From: Sphingosinicella sp. | GTDB taxonomy: Bacteria; Pseudomonadota; Alphaproteobacteria; Sphingomonadales; Sphingomonadaceae | DNA length: 64,000 nt | Reading direction: 5' to 3' | Assembly (NCBI RefSeq): GCF_013911755.1 | Contig: NZ_JACESP010000007.1 | Location: 62,001-126,000 of the forward strand | Shown: in pieces, positions 35,291-44,190 of the stretch | How the letters are laid out: each line of letters begins with the position of its first letter | Numbering within the stretch: the stretch's first letter is position 1 | Notes under the pieces: generated by a model | The model's input: only the letters and a program-made list of their open reading frames with translations | The model's database searches: none | What the model was told of the DNA's origin: nothing | Program-made: the position numbers and the translations under genes

Positions 35291-37297
35291 TTGGGCCGAT
35301 TTCTGAAATCAGCACTGAAAATTTCGCTCGCCTTCGGAACCCTCCTGCTCGTCATCCTGGCGGTCGCGGTGGGCATCCAGATGTCGTCGCTGCCTTCGTT
35401 CGACGACATGATGCGTTCGCCGAACGGCCAGTCCATCCGCGTGCTTTCGGCGGACGGCGCGGTACTCGTATCGGTCGGCCCGTCCTACGGCCAATGGCTG
35501 ACCTACGACGAGATTCCCGATGTGATGGTGGACGCGATGCTGGCGGTGGAAGACCGTCGCTTCCGCTGGCATCCCGGCATCGATCCGCTGGGCATCGCGC
35601 GCGCACTGTTCGTGAGCGCGAAAACCGGCGACCGGCTGAAGGCGACCTCCACGATCACGCAGCAGCTGGCGCGCAACATCTTCCTCAACAACAACCGCAC
35701 GTGGACGCGCAAGGCGAAGGAAGGCCTGCTGGCGCTTGCCATCGAACGCAAGTTCTCGAAGGAGCAAATCCTCGAGCTGTACCTCAACCGCGTCTATTTC
35801 GGCGGCGGCGCCTACGGCATCGACGCGGCAAGCCGTCGTTTCTACGGCCATAGCGCGCGCACGCTGAGCCTGCCCGAGGCGGCGATCATCGCGGGCCTTG
35901 TGAAAGCGCCCTCGCGCTATGCACCTTCCTCCGATCCCGAACGCGCCCGCGCGCGCGCCGCGGTCGTGCTGTCGGTGATCGACGAAATGAAGCCGCTGCC
36001 CGATCTCGCCGCCGCGCAGGCCGAGCTGAAAGAGATCACGTTTGCGCCGCAGGCCCGGCAGAACAACGTGCGCTACTTCACCGACTGGGTGATGTCGCAG
36101 CTCGATATCCTGACCGACGAGACGGTGGAGCCGCTCGTCGTGCGCACGACATTGTTGTCTTCGATGCAAAAAGCGGCAGAAGACGCCGTCCGCACGCAGA
36201 CGCCCGCAGGGGCGCAGGGCGCACTCGTGGCGCTGTCGCACGACGGCGCGGTGCGCGCGATGGTGGGCGGCAAGGATTATGTCGAATCGCTCTACAACCG
36301 CGCGACGATCGCCGAGCGGCAGCCCGGTTCGGCGTTCAAGCTGTTCGTCTATCTCGCCGCGATCGAGAGCGGCGTGCTGCCCGACGATATCGTCGTCGAC
36401 GAGCCCGTGCAGATCGGCGGCTGGAGCCCACGCAATTCGAACGGACGCTTCGCCGGCGAGATGACCGTGCGGCAGGCGTTCGCGCTGTCCGTCAACACGG
36501 TCGCGGTGCAGCTCGGCGCACGTGTCGGCTTCGATGCCGTCGCCGACATGGCGCGGCGCTTCGGCATCACGACACCCGTCAGCCGTCAGCCCGCGACGGC
36601 GCTTGGCGCCTCCACGGTCCGCCTGATCGACATGACCTCTGCCTATGCCGCCGTGGCGCGCGGCGGTATCGAGGTGCGGCCCTATGCCGTCACCACGATC
36701 GAAACCGGCCGCGGTCGCAAGCTTTACGAGCGCCAGGCGGAAAACCCGCGCGTGCTCGTCGCACCGTGGGTCGCCGCGAACATGACCAACCTTCTGCAGG
36801 CGGCGGTCGAGACCGGCACCGGACGTCAGGCGCAGATCGGTCGTCCGCTCGCGGGCAAGACCGGCACGACCAGCTCCAACAAGGACGGCTATTTCGTGGG
36901 TTTCACCGGCGATCTCACCGCCGGCGTCTGGATGGGCCGCGACGACAACAAGCGCGTCGGCGGGCTGCAGGGCGGTGTCGCACCTGCGCGGGCCTTCGCG
37001 GCGTTCATGCGCGTGGCGACCAAGGGGATGCCGGTCGTGGAGCTGAACAGCAACATCCAGCTCGACGATGCGCTGAGCGAGCCCGATGCGGAGGTCTATG
37101 GCCTTGACGGCACCATCGCGGGCTATCCGGACGAATATTACCGCGGCGGGCCCGATTATCAGGGCGCGATCGAGGTGCCGGTGGACGGCGAGGGCAATCC
37201 GCTGCCCCGCGAGCGCCGACAGGGAAGCCTCGACAATGCCTGGCTGGAAGAGGCCGCGCCGGCACCGGAACCCTCAGCGGCGCCCGATCCAATGTAG
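35291..37297 (+). CDS. Bifunctional penicillin-binding protein, class A (PBP1)
   Basis: About 668 residues. After a short cytoplasmic tail and one membrane helix (ISLAFGTLLLVILAVAVGI) comes the glycosyltransferase domain with EDRRFRWHPGIDPLGIARAL and TITQQLARN, then the transpeptidase with active Ser in GSAFK (about residue 347), SVN and KTGTT. It polymerises and cross-links peptidoglycan in the periplasm. The start is uncertain: TTG 35291 is chosen because the 30 codons upstream, back to GTG 35201 with AAAGG before it, have atypically low GC at third positions. The last 50 residues are Pro/Glu-rich. The CtrA box upstream suggests cell-cycle control. Confidence 0.9.
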   Translation: MGRFLKSALKISLAFGTLLLVILAVAVGIQMSSLPSFDDMMRSPNGQSIRVLSADGAVLVSVGPSYGQWLTYDEIPDVMVDAMLAVEDRRFRWHPGIDPLGIARALFVSAKTGDRLKATSTITQQLARNIFLNNNRTWTRKAKEGLLALAIERKFSKEQILELYLNRVYFGGGAYGIDAASRRFYGHSARTLSLPEAAIIAGLVKAPSRYAPSSDPERARARAAVVLSVIDEMKPLPDLAAAQAELKEITFAPQARQNNVRYFTDWVMSQLDILTDETVEPLVVRTTLLSSMQKAAEDAVRTQTPAGAQGALVALSHDGAVRAMVGGKDYVESLYNRATIAERQPGSAFKLFVYLAAIESGVLPDDIVVDEPVQIGGWSPRNSNGRFAGEMTVRQAFALSVNTVAVQLGARVGFDAVADMARRFGITTPVSRQPATALGASTVRLIDMTSAYAAVARGGIEVRPYAVTTIETGRGRKLYERQAENPRVLVAPWVAANMTNLLQAAVETGTGRQAQIGRPLAGKTGTTSSNKDGYFVGFTGDLTAGVWMGRDDNKRVGGLQGGVAPARAFAAFMRVATKGMPVVELNSNIQLDDALSEPDAEVYGLDGTIAGYPDEYYRGGPDYQGAIEVPVDGEGNPLPRERRQGSLDNAWLEEAAPAPEPSAAPDPM

Positions 37298-38017
37298 CGC
37301 GGCGCCGTGCGTGGCGAGCCAGCGTGTCGCCTTGCGCGCGGTGGCGCCCGACAGGCGGCTGCACAGAGCGTGGAATTCCGGCCCGTGATTGTGATGGACG
37401 ATGTGCGCCACCTCGTGCGCGGCGACGGCGCGGCGCACGAATTCCGGCGCCATCACGAGCCGCCAGCTGAACGCAAGCGCGCCTTGGCTGCTGCAGCTGC
37501 CCCAACGGCCGGTGGTGTCGCCGAGGCGGATCGGCGGCGGGGGCAAGCCGATCTCGGCGGCAAGCACGGCGCAATCCTCGGTGAGCAGCCGCAGCGCCTC
37601 GCGCCGCAGCCAGGTTTCCACGCGGCGCGGCAGCGCTTCGGCAGGACCGCCGATAAGCAGCAGCTCGCCCTCCAGCCGGGCGGTGCGCGGCAGATCGGCG
37701 AGCCATTCGATCCTGATCTCGGCATCGCCGCAGGGGATGGAGACCCCCGGCGCGAACGGGCGCGGCGCGGGCCATTTCCCGGTACACGCCGCGATCCACG
37801 GCTTCTGCGTTTCGAGGAACGCGGCGGCGCGCCGATGCGAAACGCCGCTTGGCAGCGTGAGGCCGATGCAGCCGAGCGCGGCGTCGGCGCGAAGCGTCAT
37901 GCGACGGGCACGCGGGCTGACGCGCACACGCAGCGGCACGGTGCGACCATCGACATCCAGCACGTCGGGAAGAACAGGTTTGCGCGAAAGCGTGCGCCGC
38001 AGGAACGCGAGGCTCAC
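37274..38017 (-). CDS. YgjP/SprT-like zinc metallopeptidase family protein
   Basis: 247 residues from GTG 38017, overlapping the upstream gene stop (GTGA); longer frames upstream lack family sequence. The motif HEVAHIVHHNH (about 201-211) provides the zinc-binding histidines and catalytic Glu, preceded by LGDTTGRWGSCSSQGALAFSWRLVMAP in two blocks, the signature of the YgjP family (DUF45). Substrate unknown. It overlaps the 3' end of the penicillin-binding protein gene by 24 bases, the two converging. Confidence 0.88.
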   Translation of the reverse strand: MSLAFLRRTLSRKPVLPDVLDVDGRTVPLRVRVSPRARRMTLRADAALGCIGLTLPSGVSHRRAAAFLETQKPWIAACTGKWPAPRPFAPGVSIPCGDAEIRIEWLADLPRTARLEGELLLIGGPAEALPRRVETWLRREALRLLTEDCAVLAAEIGLPPPPIRLGDTTGRWGSCSSQGALAFSWRLVMAPEFVRRAVAAHEVAHIVHHNHGPEFHALCSRLSGATARKATRWLATHGAALHWIGRR

Positions 38018-38457
38018 AGTTCGCGGTCCAGCATATGGTGTTCGAGCGGGCCGGCCTCGTCCTCCGAAACCGTCCATCCGCTTACCGATTCGCCGGCACG
38101 CTTCACGCTTTCCGGGTCTCCCGTGATCAGCGGATGCCATTCGGGCAGCGGCTCGCCGCGTTCGAGCAGGCCGTAGGCGCACGTGGAAGGGAGCCAATCG
38201 ATGCTGCGCAGCTTCGCCGGGGTCAGCCGCACGCAGTCCGGAATATGTGCGTGGCGGTTGCGATAATCCGAGCAACGCCCCGAGCGACGATCGAGCAGGC
38301 GGCAGGCGACGTTGGTGGCGACGAGCTCGCCCGTATCCTCATCCTCCAGCTTGTGCAGGCAGCATTTGCCGCAGCCGTCGCAGAGCGCTTCCCACTCCGC
38401 GCGCGACATCTCCTCAAGCCGCTTCGTTTCCCAGTAGCGCGGCGTCAGCGCACCCAT
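38014..38457 (-). CDS. UPF0260 (YcgN) Cys-cluster protein
   Basis: 147 residues. The cluster CDGCGKCCLHKLEDEDTGEL plus later cysteines in NVACRLLD, GRCSDY, PDCVRL and STCAYG match the YkgJ/YcgN zinc- or iron-binding family. Function is unknown. It overlaps the SCO gene upstream by 13 bases and the metallopeptidase downstream by 4, so SCO, UPF0260 and YgjP form one leftward operon. Confidence 0.9.
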   Translation of the reverse strand: MGALTPRYWETKRLEEMSRAEWEALCDGCGKCCLHKLEDEDTGELVATNVACRLLDRRSGRCSDYRNRHAHIPDCVRLTPAKLRSIDWLPSTCAYGLLERGEPLPEWHPLITGDPESVKRAGESVSGWTVSEDEAGPLEHHMLDREL

Positions 38458-39077
38458 TTGGCGAGGCCTGCGGCGATCGCCGCCGCATCGTCGGCACGCT
38501 CGAAATACATGACGGGCTTTCCGTCCGGGTCCATCAGATAGATGAACGCGCTGTGATCCATAAGGTAGTTCTGCGGATCGGTGCCCTCACCCTTCGCGGC
38601 ATAGACGCGGTAGGCGCGCTTCGCGGTATCGATTTCCGCCTGCGTTCCCGTGAGGCCGATGAGACGCGGGTGGAACGCCGCCACGAAATCCTTGATCACG
38701 GCGGGCGTATCACGCGCCGGATCGACGGTGATGAACACCGGCTGCACGCGCGCACCGGCAGCGGGATTCGTCGTCTCGAAAGCCATCAGGCCCTGCGCCA
38801 TGCGCTGCACGTCCACCGGGCAGACATCCGGGCAGAAGCTGTAGCCGAAATAGACGAGGCGGTAGCTGCCCTTCAGGCTGTCGTTCGTGACGCGCTTGCC
38901 GTTCTGATCGGTGAGCGCGAAATCGCCGCCGATGGGCGCGCCGGCGAGCGGCGGCTCCTCGACCCCTTGCGCGGCGGGCTTCGGCGCGGCGAGCCAGATG
39001 AACGCGGCAACAAGCGCGACCGCCGCCGCGAGCAGCAGCGCGATGCGAAGAAAGGGGAGGCGACGCGGTTGTTTCAT
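38445..39077 (-). CDS. SCO1/SenC-family copper chaperone or thiol reductase
   Basis: 210 residues from ATG 39077. An N-terminal membrane anchor (ALLLAAAVALVAAFIWLA) is followed by a thioredoxin-like domain with the copper-binding FCPDVCP (Cys 82, Cys 86) and a C-terminal His in LMDHSAF. SCO proteins deliver copper to the CuA site of cytochrome c oxidase and may sense redox state. The nearby regB-regA pair fits the known linkage of senC with this redox regulon. Confidence 0.92.
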   Translation of the reverse strand: MKQPRRLPFLRIALLLAAAVALVAAFIWLAAPKPAAQGVEEPPLAGAPIGGDFALTDQNGKRVTNDSLKGSYRLVYFGYSFCPDVCPVDVQRMAQGLMAFETTNPAAGARVQPVFITVDPARDTPAVIKDFVAAFHPRLIGLTGTQAEIDTAKRAYRVYAAKGEGTDPQNYLMDHSAFIYLMDPDGKPVMYFERADDAAAIAAGLAKWVR

Positions 39078-39138
39078 ATTCAGCTTGTCCGGCCTATAGA
39101 CCAGCTTTGCCCCCGGGGACAAATCGGATCCGTGCCAC

Positions 39139-39771
39139 ATGTCCAGCCTGCGTAATCTTGCCGCTTTTCTCATGACGTTCGCCGCGCTGTCGCTCGCCGC
39201 GCCCGCCGCCGCGCAATTTTCGGACCGCTACAATTTCTTCAAGGCGGTGAAAGAGGGCGACGTGCTGAAGGTGAAGTCGCTGATCGACCAGCCGGGATCG
39301 ACGCTGATCGACATGCGCGACAACGATTCGGGAGAGATGGCGCTGCACATGGTGACACGCCGCCGCGACGTGCCCTGGATGAACTTCCTGATCGCCAACG
39401 GCGCCAGCGTGAACGTGCGCGACAAGGACGGCAACACGCCGCTGCACACCGCCTCGCAGCTCGGCTTCATCGACGGTATCCAGACGCTCGTGCGCCGGAA
39501 GGCGGACGTGAACGCGGTGAACGGCCGGGGCGAGAGCCCGCTGATCGTCGCCGTGCAGCAGAGGAACGCGATGGTCGTGCGCGAGCTGCTGAACGCAGGC
39601 GCGAAACCCGATCTCGCCGACCATGTCGCCGGCATGTCCGCACGCGACTATGCCGAGCGCGACCGACGCGCCGCCGCGATCGTGCGCATGTTCAAGGACA
39701 ACGACAACAAGGCGAAGGCTGACGAGGCGAAGCCGACGACCGTGCTGCCGCTGCCGAACCCGGGCAACTGA
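39139..39771 (+). CDS. Exported ankyrin-repeat protein
   Basis: 210 residues. A signal peptide ending in PAAAQ is followed by four to five ankyrin repeats: FKAVKEGDVLKVKSLIDQPG, MALHMVTRRRD, DGNTPLHTASQLGFIDGIQ and ESPLIVAVQQRNAMVVREL. The C-terminus is a Lys/Asp-rich tail with LPLPNPGN. Ankyrin proteins mediate protein contacts; in the periplasm their partner is unknown. It lies between the SCO operon, from which it diverges, and regB. Confidence 0.85.
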   Translation: MSSLRNLAAFLMTFAALSLAAPAAAQFSDRYNFFKAVKEGDVLKVKSLIDQPGSTLIDMRDNDSGEMALHMVTRRRDVPWMNFLIANGASVNVRDKDGNTPLHTASQLGFIDGIQTLVRRKADVNAVNGRGESPLIVAVQQRNAMVVRELLNAGAKPDLADHVAGMSARDYAERDRRAAAIVRMFKDNDNKAKADEAKPTTVLPLPNPGN

Positions 39772-39782
39772 CGGGCCGCGGC

Positions 39783-41072
39783 GTGCCGCAGCCGCAATCT
39801 CTCCAGCAGGCGCCGCTGCCGACGGCGCTCGGCACCGCAGGCGTTCGTGTCCGCACGCTCGTTACCATCCGCTGGATGGCGATCGCCGGGCAGTCGATCG
39901 CGTTCCTCGTCGTGCACCTGCTGCTCGGCTTCCAGGTGCCGCTTGCGGCGGCGGGCGCCGCGATCCTCGCCTCCGCACTGCTCAACATCGGGCTTTCGAC
40001 GCTCTACGCGCCGACCGCGCGGCTTGTCGGCGTCGAGGCGCTGCTGCATCTCGCGTTCGATCTGCTGCAGCTCAGCGTGCTTCTGTACCTGACCGGCGGC
40101 CTCGCCAACCCGTTCAGCGTGCTGCTCGTCGCGCCGGTGACGATTTCGGCGACGCTGCTCAGCGCGCGCGCCACGGTGGCGCTGATCCTGATCGCGATGG
40201 CGATTCTGGGCGTGCTCTGGCAGTGGTCGCTGCCGCTGCCGTGGGCCGGGCCGCCGCCGGTGCTGCCGCCGATCTACGTGCTCGCGAGCCTCGTCGCGCT
40301 CGGCTTCACGGTCGTCTTCCTCGCCATCTATGTGCTGCGCGTCTCGCTCGACGCGCGGCGCTGGCAGCAGGCACTCGTCATTACGCAAGCGGTGCTGGAA
40401 CGCGAGACGAAGATGTCGGCGCTCGGCGCGCTTGCTGCGGCATCGGCGCACGAACTCGGCGGGCCGCTCGGCACGATCAGCCTCGTCGCTCGCGACCTTG
40501 CCGAAACGCTGGGAGGCGACCCCGATTTCGGCGAGGACGTCGCGCTGCTCGATCGTGAAGCCAGGCGCTGCCGCGAGATCATGACCGACCTTGCGCGCCG
40601 GGCCGAAGTGGATGCGCCCTTCCCGCACGTGCCGCTGCGCGTGCTGCTGCACGAGGTGGTGCAGCCCTTCGAGGCGAGCGGCAAGTCCGTGGTCGTCGAG
40701 GCGCCCGCCACTGTGGTGGCGCGCACGCCCGAGCTGCTGCACGGGCTCGTCAACCTTGTCGACAACGCCGTTCGCCACGCGGCGCGCGAGGTTCGGATCG
40801 TGGCGATCGCCGACGCTGAAACCGTGACGCTGCAGATCATCGACGACGGCGCCGGGTTTCCGCCCGAGCTGCTGCCGCATCTCGGCGAGCCCTATCTCGG
40901 CCCGTCACGCTCGGCGCGCGGCGGCACCGGGCTTGGCATCTTCATTGCGACCACGCTGATCGAACGCACCGGCGGCGCGCTGACGTTCCGAAATGCCGCA
41001 GGGGGCGGAGCGGTAGTCGAAATCAACTGGCCGATCGCCTATATCGCGGCAGGAACGGAAGGACAGGCATGA
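39783..41072 (+). CDS. regB: Redox-sensing histidine kinase RegB/PrrB/ActS
   Basis: 429 residues from GTG 39783. Six membrane helices occupy about the first 200 residues, with the quinone-binding signature GGLANPF at residues 105-111 in the loop. The H box is SAHELGGPLGT, His 223, and the ATPase domain has DNAVRH and GGTGLGIFI. The redox Cys in the usual position of the family should be checked. RegB phosphorylates RegA under low oxygen, controlling respiration, and in phototrophs photosynthesis genes. It overlaps regA by 4 bases. Confidence 0.9.
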   Translation: MPQPQSLQQAPLPTALGTAGVRVRTLVTIRWMAIAGQSIAFLVVHLLLGFQVPLAAAGAAILASALLNIGLSTLYAPTARLVGVEALLHLAFDLLQLSVLLYLTGGLANPFSVLLVAPVTISATLLSARATVALILIAMAILGVLWQWSLPLPWAGPPPVLPPIYVLASLVALGFTVVFLAIYVLRVSLDARRWQQALVITQAVLERETKMSALGALAAASAHELGGPLGTISLVARDLAETLGGDPDFGEDVALLDREARRCREIMTDLARRAEVDAPFPHVPLRVLLHEVVQPFEASGKSVVVEAPATVVARTPELLHGLVNLVDNAVRHAAREVRIVAIADAETVTLQIIDDGAGFPPELLPHLGEPYLGPSRSARGGTGLGIFIATTLIERTGGALTFRNAAGGGAVVEINWPIAYIAAGTEGQA

Positions 41073-41629
41073 CCACCGAAACCGAAACCGGCGCTCCGCC
41101 CTCGGCTGATCGCACGCTGCTGCTCGTCGACGACGACAACGCCTTTCGCCAGCGGTTGGGCCTGACGCTCGAGCGCCGCGGTTACACAGTCGCGGCCGCC
41201 GCGAGCGTTGCAGAGGCGCGCGGCATCGCGGCCGAACTGAAGCCGGCGTACGCCGTGCTCGACATGCGGCTTGGCGACGGCAACGGGCTCGACCTCGTCG
41301 CGGAGCTGCGGGCGCTCAGGCCCGGCATCCGCATCGTGATGCTGACCGGCTACGGCAACCTCGCCACCGCTGTCGCCGCGGTGAAGGCAGGCGCGGTCGA
41401 TTATTTGCCCAAGCCCGCCGATCCCGATGCGATATTGAACGCGCTGCTCGCGCCCGGCGAGGCAAAGCCCGCGCCGCCCGAGGAGCCGATGTCCGCCGAC
41501 CGCGTGAAGTGGGAGCATATCCAGCGCGTCTACGAGCTGTGCGACCGCAACGTTTCGGAAACCGCACGGCGGCTGAAGATGCACCGGCGCACGCTGCAGC
41601 GTATCCTCTCGAAACGCTCGCCGCGTTAA
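41069..41629 (+). CDS. regA: Response regulator RegA/PrrA/ActR
   Basis: 186 residues. The receiver domain has DDD at 21-23, the phosphate acceptor Asp 65 (VLDMRLGDGNG) and the conserved Lys in DYLPKPAD. A Pro-rich linker (PAPPEEP) leads to the Fis-type helix-turn-helix SETARRLKMHRRTLQRILSKRSPR in two parts, almost invariant in the family. It is co-translated with regB through an ATGA overlap. Confidence 0.95.
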   Translation: MTTETETGAPPSADRTLLLVDDDNAFRQRLGLTLERRGYTVAAAASVAEARGIAAELKPAYAVLDMRLGDGNGLDLVAELRALRPGIRIVMLTGYGNLATAVAAVKAGAVDYLPKPADPDAILNALLAPGEAKPAPPEEPMSADRVKWEHIQRVYELCDRNVSETARRLKMHRRTLQRILSKRSPR

Positions 41630-42105
41630 GATAACTCCCCAAAAAACGGGTCTTCGGAGCGCTGGAAGCGGCTTGCCGCGAGCCGGCCGAAGCGCAGGAT
41701 TTCCGTGCGTCGCCTTGCAGCAGGCAGCGGGCTTGCAGGGGCGTTGCGCAGAATCGCCGCGTCGAAGCGATCGGCAACAATCACACCGCTGATTTCCGGC
41801 CGGAATGCAGGTTCATCGAGGATCGCAGCGGGAATGTGCGGCGGCACCGCCCAGAAGAAGCGGTCGCAGAAGTCGAGATAATCGGGCCACTTCATGTCGC
41901 CGCGCAGATCGGCGAGTGAGACCTTCACCTCGCAGATCACGATCTCGCCCTTCGCATCGATCGCATACACGTCGGCACGGCGGCCGTTGCGCAGCGGCAC
42001 CTCGGCAAGCGCGGCAAGACCGAGATGATGGAACATGCGCGTGACCCCGCGCACGACGTCGCAGGCGACCATGGGCGATTCGGCGGAAAGGGCGGCAAGA
42101 TTCAT
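41626..42105 (-). CDS. mmcB: MmcB-family DNA repair protein
   Basis: 159 residues from ATG 42105 (a GTG at 42114 is possible). The sequence RRADVYAIDAKGEIVICEVKVSLADLRGD, seen in two blocks, has the D-x-x-E-x-K arrangement of the PD-(D/E)XK nuclease fold, and the C-terminal FGRLAASRF is typical of MmcB (DUF1052). In Caulobacter mmcB is a LexA-independent damage-response gene. Its 3' end overlaps that of regA by 4 bases. Confidence 0.88.
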   Translation of the reverse strand: MNLAALSAESPMVACDVVRGVTRMFHHLGLAALAEVPLRNGRRADVYAIDAKGEIVICEVKVSLADLRGDMKWPDYLDFCDRFFWAVPPHIPAAILDEPAFRPEISGVIVADRFDAAILRNAPASPLPAARRRTEILRFGRLAASRFQRSEDPFFGELS

Positions 42106-42145
42106 CCGCCGCACTCTAGCAGAACAGGACGGGAACGAAAGTGGC

Positions 42146-42820
42146 CTAGCGGTAGAAGACGTGACCGCCGATGCGGCGCGTCTGTTCCTTCACGCGGCGC
42201 CAGCCGGGCTTCACGTAAGTTGCGTGGAAGAACGTCGCCTTGTCGGTCACGTCCTGCCACCCCTGACCTACGGCGATGATCGCGATGGCTTCGGCGCGCT
42301 TCCATGCCGGGCCTTTGACGGCGGGAACATCGGGCTTGCCGTCGAAGGTGAAGGAGAATTGCCCATTCTGGTAGACCACGGCGCAGATATCATCGGGCCA
42401 GCGCTCGTTCGCAGCGCGATTGAGGACGACCTGCGCGACGGCGAGCTGGCCTTCGAGCGATTCGCCGCGCGCCTCGTAGTAGATCGCGCTGGCGAGACAG
42501 CGCATATCATCCTCAAGTTCGCTGCGGTGCATGTCGGCGACATCACCGACGAGCGCCGCAAGATCGATGGGGGGCGCAGGTTCCTCGGAGATCGAGAGGC
42601 CGACGCGTGGCGTCTGGTCCACATCGAGTTCGCTTTCGAGGCGAACCGGCGAGAAGGGCAGGCCCTGCTGAACGGCGCTCGGCACATTGAGCGCGATCGC
42701 GGTGGGTTCGAGATTGCTGACGATGTGATCGCCCGCCACCGGGGCGGCGCTCGGCCAGACCATCGCGATCATCGCCGCGCAAAACGCGACGAGGCTGATG
42801 CCCCGTATGGATTTCGACAT
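42146..42820 (-). CDS. SleB-family cell-wall hydrolase
   Basis: 224 residues from ATG 42820. An N-terminal signal or anchor (GISLVAFCAAMIAMVWPSAA) is followed by a 70-residue spacer and the SleB domain: CLASAIYYEARGESLEGQLAVAQVVLNR, in two blocks, containing the catalytic Glu, and SFTFDGKP. Members cut peptidoglycan glycan strands as lytic transglycosylases in the periplasm and take part in growth or division. Confidence 0.9.
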   Translation of the reverse strand: MSKSIRGISLVAFCAAMIAMVWPSAAPVAGDHIVSNLEPTAIALNVPSAVQQGLPFSPVRLESELDVDQTPRVGLSISEEPAPPIDLAALVGDVADMHRSELEDDMRCLASAIYYEARGESLEGQLAVAQVVLNRAANERWPDDICAVVYQNGQFSFTFDGKPDVPAVKGPAWKRAEAIAIIAVGQGWQDVTDKATFFHATYVKPGWRRVKEQTRRIGGHVFYR

Positions 42821-42983
42821 GGAAGGGTCCGCTCGTTGTCCGGGGCTGCCCAAGGGGGCAAACGGGGCCGAAAATCAGGCCGCCAGCGCCGGGAGTTCAA
42901 CATCAGCGCCAGCCCAGAAGGCTTGGCACATAATCATTTCGCGGTGCCGATTGCCTTCCGGACAGTCGAAAGTCAAGAAATTG

Positions 42984-43307
42984 TTAATCTTTGTCGACAA
43001 AACGCCCTGGATTCTCGATATCCAGTTCGACGATCCACAGATCGGGATCGAATTTCCTGCGCTTTTCGAGCGCTTCTTGTGCAGCGGGATCACGCTCTTC
43101 GCGGTTTTCGAAGATCGGCTGCCACGAGACCTTGCCGTCTCCCATATTCACGCGGGAAAGCGCCGTTATCGTGCCGGAAGAATCGCGCAGGAGAAGCAGA
43201 ACGGCGCCCGAATCAGGCTCGCCCTTGGCAAGGACGGTCGCGAATCCGCCCGCGGCCTCTACCCGGCGGCGAAGCGCGCCGACCCAAAAATCCGTCTTGA
43301 TTCGCAT
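42984..43307 (-). CDS. DUF1491 family protein
   Basis: 107 residues from ATG 43307; the frame is open further upstream through the next gene in another frame. MRIKTDFWVGALRRRVEAAGGF, seen in blocks, and WQPIFENREERDPAAQEALEKRRKFDPDLWIVELD are typical of DUF1491, found in alphaproteobacteria with no known function. It follows the PilZ gene by 8 bases. Confidence 0.88.
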   Translation of the reverse strand: MRIKTDFWVGALRRRVEAAGGFATVLAKGEPDSGAVLLLLRDSSGTITALSRVNMGDGKVSWQPIFENREERDPAAQEALEKRRKFDPDLWIVELDIENPGRFVDKD

Positions 43308-43315
43308 CGCGCCGA

Positions 43316-43684
43316 TCAGGCGCTTGCAACGGCCGCGTGTCCAGGCTGATCGGGCTTGGCATCGAGCAGGCCGAGCATCCGCGCCTTGTCGCCCAGCCGC
43401 TGCAGCCCGCCCGAATCGCCATCGACGAAGACGAGACCCATCAGCCCCTGATCCGCCCACGCGACAAGGCACGGAAACGTGCCGTATTTGGGGAGGAACA
43501 GGTGAAGCGCGGTGCCCTTCGCCAGCATCTGCTTGCAGGCGATGCGGGCACCGCTTGTCGAGATGTCGCGCACAATGCACCCGAACTGCCGGTCGATCAG
43601 GCGCACCTCGCCCTTGAACACGACCTGACGGCGGCCCGCGAGACGCGCCGCCTTGCCTTCAGCCTGGGTGGTTTCGATGCTCAT
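43316..43684 (-). CDS. PilZ-domain protein
   Basis: 122 residues. The cyclic di-GMP binding elements are RxxxR-like AGRRQVVFKGE near the N-terminus and DISTSGARI downstream, followed by beta strands such as LFLPKYGTFPCLVAWADQGLMGL. A single-domain PilZ protein usually acts as a c-di-GMP receptor affecting motility, polysaccharide or division through protein contacts. Its gene overlaps ptsN by 4 bases. Confidence 0.85.
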   Translation of the reverse strand: MSIETTQAEGKAARLAGRRQVVFKGEVRLIDRQFGCIVRDISTSGARIACKQMLAKGTALHLFLPKYGTFPCLVAWADQGLMGLVFVDGDSGGLQRLGDKARMLGLLDAKPDQPGHAAVASA

Positions 43685-44139
43685 GCTGCTTCGCTATGCC
43701 CGACTCCGCTTAAAAGCACGTAAAGAGCGTCACTGTTGTTGGTGCCGCGCAGCTTGTCGACAAGACGCCGATCCCGGAACATGCGGCTGATCTGCGCAAG
43801 CGCCTTCAAGTGATCTGCGCCCGCATCCTCGGGCGCGAGCAGCATGAACACGAGATCCACGGGTTGCCGATCGATCGCATCGAAATCGATCGGCGGATCG
43901 AGCTTAGCGAACAGACCCTGCACGGACTTCAGTTCGGACAGCCGCGCGTGCGGCACGGCAACGCCCCCGCCGAGCCCGGTGGAGCCGAGTCGTTCGCGCT
44001 CGAGAAGCACCTCCATGATCCGCGCCTCGGGCACGTTCACGATGGGCGCGGCAAGCGCGGCGAGCTGCTGGAGCAGGGCCTTCTTGCTGCCGGCGCGGAG
44101 TCCGGTGTGGACCGTTCGCGGTGTGACGAGATCGAACAT
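43681..44139 (-). CDS. ptsN: PTS IIA-like nitrogen-regulatory protein PtsN
   Basis: 152 residues. The phosphorylated histidine is in VAVPHARL (His 64). STGLGGGVAVPHAR and LLAPEDAGADHLKALAQISRMFRD are typical of EIIA-Ntr. It takes phosphate from NPr and modulates potassium transport, sensor kinases and nitrogen responses. It sits after hpf, the usual order. The rpoN gene that normally starts this cluster is not in front of hpf here. Confidence 0.92.
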   Translation of the reverse strand: MFDLVTPRTVHTGLRAGSKKALLQQLAALAAPIVNVPEARIMEVLLERERLGSTGLGGGVAVPHARLSELKSVQGLFAKLDPPIDFDAIDRQPVDLVFMLLAPEDAGADHLKALAQISRMFRDRRLVDKLRGTNNSDALYVLLSGVGHSEAA

Positions 44140-44190
44140 GGCTGAACTTATATCCCGGACCGTCTGGAAGGGCCGTTAACGCGCCGCCGC

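Noticed and set aside
42035-43300. Open frame of about 420 codons on the plus strand
   Set aside because: Antisense to the SleB hydrolase and DUF1491 genes and spans the gap between them; no domain.
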